A DNA stretch of 64,000 nucleotides from Streptococcus sp. 116-D4 (lineage in GTDB: Bacteria > Bacillota > Bacilli > Lactobacillales > Streptococcaceae), in the NCBI RefSeq assembly GCF_009731465.1, contig NZ_AP021887.1, forward strand, positions 614,001 to 678,000, given 5' to 3'. Position numbers and translations under genes: made by a program. The stretch's first letter is position 1. Each line of letters starts with the position of its first letter. Shown piece by piece: positions 63,143-64,000 of this stretch. Below the pieces are notes generated by a model. The model was not told the DNA's origin. It was given only the letters and a program-made list of their open reading frames with translations, and did not search any database.

Positions 63143-63987
63143 AAATTGCTTATCTAGGTCCCAAGGGATCATTTTCACACCACGTTGTACAGACAGCTTT
63201 TCCTCAGGAGGAATTGCAGGCCTTTGCCAATATTACAGATGTCATCAAGGCCTATGAGCAAGGCTTGGTGGACTATTCTGTGGTGCCAGTTGAAAATTCT
63301 ATCGAGGGTAGTGTTCATGAAACCTTGGACTACCTTTTTCATCAGGCACGCATCCAAGCAGTGGCAGAAATCGTTCAGCCCATTCATCAGCAGTTGATGG
63401 TGGTTCCAGGTCATACTAAGATTGAAAAGATTTTTTCACACCCACAGGCTTTGGCTCAAGGAAAGAAATTCATCGATGAACAATATCCAGAGGCCCAAAT
63501 CGAGGTAACAGCTAGTACAGCTTATGCGGCCCGCTTTATTTCTGAACACCCAGACCAACCTTTTGCGGCTATTGCACCAAGAAGTTCTGCTGAAGAATAT
63601 GGCTTGGAACTGATTGCCGAGGATATTCAGGAAATGGAAGCCAATTTCACACGTTTCTGGGTTTTGGGAGCTGAAAAGCCTAGTATTCCCTTGAAAACAC
63701 AAACTGAGAAAATAAGTTTGGCCTTGACCCTACCTGATAACCTTCCAGGTGCACTTTATAAGGCCCTGTCGACCTTTGCTTGGCGAGGAATTGACCTGAC
63801 AAAAATTGAAAGTCGGCCACTCAAGACAGCACTGGGAGAATATTTTTTCATTATCGATGTGGACTATGCTGACAAGAATCTAGTCCACTTTGCCCAAAAA
63901 GAATTAGAAGCGATTGGAATCCAGTATAAAGTACTGGGTGCCTATCCTATTTATTCAATATCAGATCATGGAAAGGAGAAAAGATGA
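63139..63987 (+). CDS. pheA: Prephenate dehydratase
   Basis: Phenylalanine-branch enzyme (282 aa). It starts YLGPKGSFSHHV, with PVENSIEGSVHETLDYL in the active site and the catalytic TRFWVLG (about residues 174-180). The C-terminal ACT domain has the ESRP motif (TKIESRPLKTALGEY) for phenylalanine feedback. There is no chorismate mutase domain, as is usual in this group. The TGA overlaps the next ATG. Confidence 0.95.
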
Positions 63988-64000
63988 GTAAAGAAAATCC
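63984..64000 (+). CDS. Start of the next gene, probably a LytR-CpsA-Psr family protein
   Basis: ATG 63984 overlaps the pheA stop (ATGA) behind AAGGAGAA, and the frame runs MSKEN to the window edge. By gene order in related streptococci this should be the psr-type envelope gene following pheA. Only five complete codons are visible, so the call rests on context. Confidence 0.45.

Overview
The window looks like a chromosomal segment of a Mitis-group Streptococcus (S. mitis, S. pneumoniae or a close relative). The evidence is low-GC coding with AAGGAG ribosome sites, pneumococcal BOX repeats, an IS1167-like ISL3 element, a YSIRK/LPxTG BgaA-type beta-galactosidase, and a long run of genes in the order I remember for the pneumococcal chromosome: queA, nagB, rpsU, hprK, lgt, hemW, spx, pst, alsD, murB-potABCD, alaS, amylase, aro, pheA and psr. 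Species assignment is by recall of proteins and gene order; no search was run.

Layout. 1-3.1 kb: the tail of an unknown gene, then a three-gene ABC-2 exporter with a CcpA-type cre site over its -35. 3.1-5.3 kb: a damaged stretch. A complete IS with a perfect 8-bp target duplication abuts the promoter of a tRNA-Thr(CGT) gene whose D-arm is split by a BOX repeat, followed by a small membrane-protein gene with an in-frame TAG. 5.7-12.9 kb: bgaA with its own cre site. 13-20.4 kb: housekeeping genes (radical SAM enzyme, methyltransferase, Na+/H+ antiporter, YihY, queA, nagB). 20.5-21.3 kb: a RUP-sized palindromic repeat and a rhomboid protease. 21.4-30.6 kb: rpsU, hprK-lgt and a chain of metabolic and RNA-modification genes. 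30.8-35.8 kb: the pst phosphate operon with phoU. 35.9-40.9 kb: an amino-acid binding lipoprotein, a MocR-type regulator, an inserted two-gene module, alsD and a YhfC membrane protein. 41-45.9 kb: murB-potABCD. 46-50.2 kb: a second secreted-protein/small-membrane-peptide pair, then a T-box-controlled LURP-one gene and alaS. 50.3-54.3 kb: cytoplasmic alpha-amylase and a two-gene ABC transporter. 54.9 kb to the end: an rRNA methyltransferase and the nearly complete shikimate/aromatic amino acid pathway.

The most unusual part is 37.9-39.4 kb. A 183-bp segment holding the divergent regulator/alsD promoter region is present twice as a direct repeat. Between the copies lies about 1.1 kb encoding a secreted two-cysteine protein and, joined by a TAATG overlap, a 55-aa membrane protein. 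The module has a consensus promoter overlapped by a cre-like site, and an exact match to the competence sigma factor (ComX) box TACGAATA. This reads as an acquired bacteriocin/immunity-like unit that left a promoter duplication and a truncated regulator copy. A similarly built pair (secreted DUF5626-like protein plus a 29-aa membrane peptide, also with a cre-like site) sits between potD and alaS. The interrupted tRNA-Thr(CGT) gene is the second highlight.

Regulatory themes: cre-like sites recur (ABC operon, bgaA, nagB, both secreted-protein modules, possibly amylase), nagB carries a NagR-type operator, the alaS operon has a T-box, and several genes start so close to their -10 box that their mRNAs should be leaderless.
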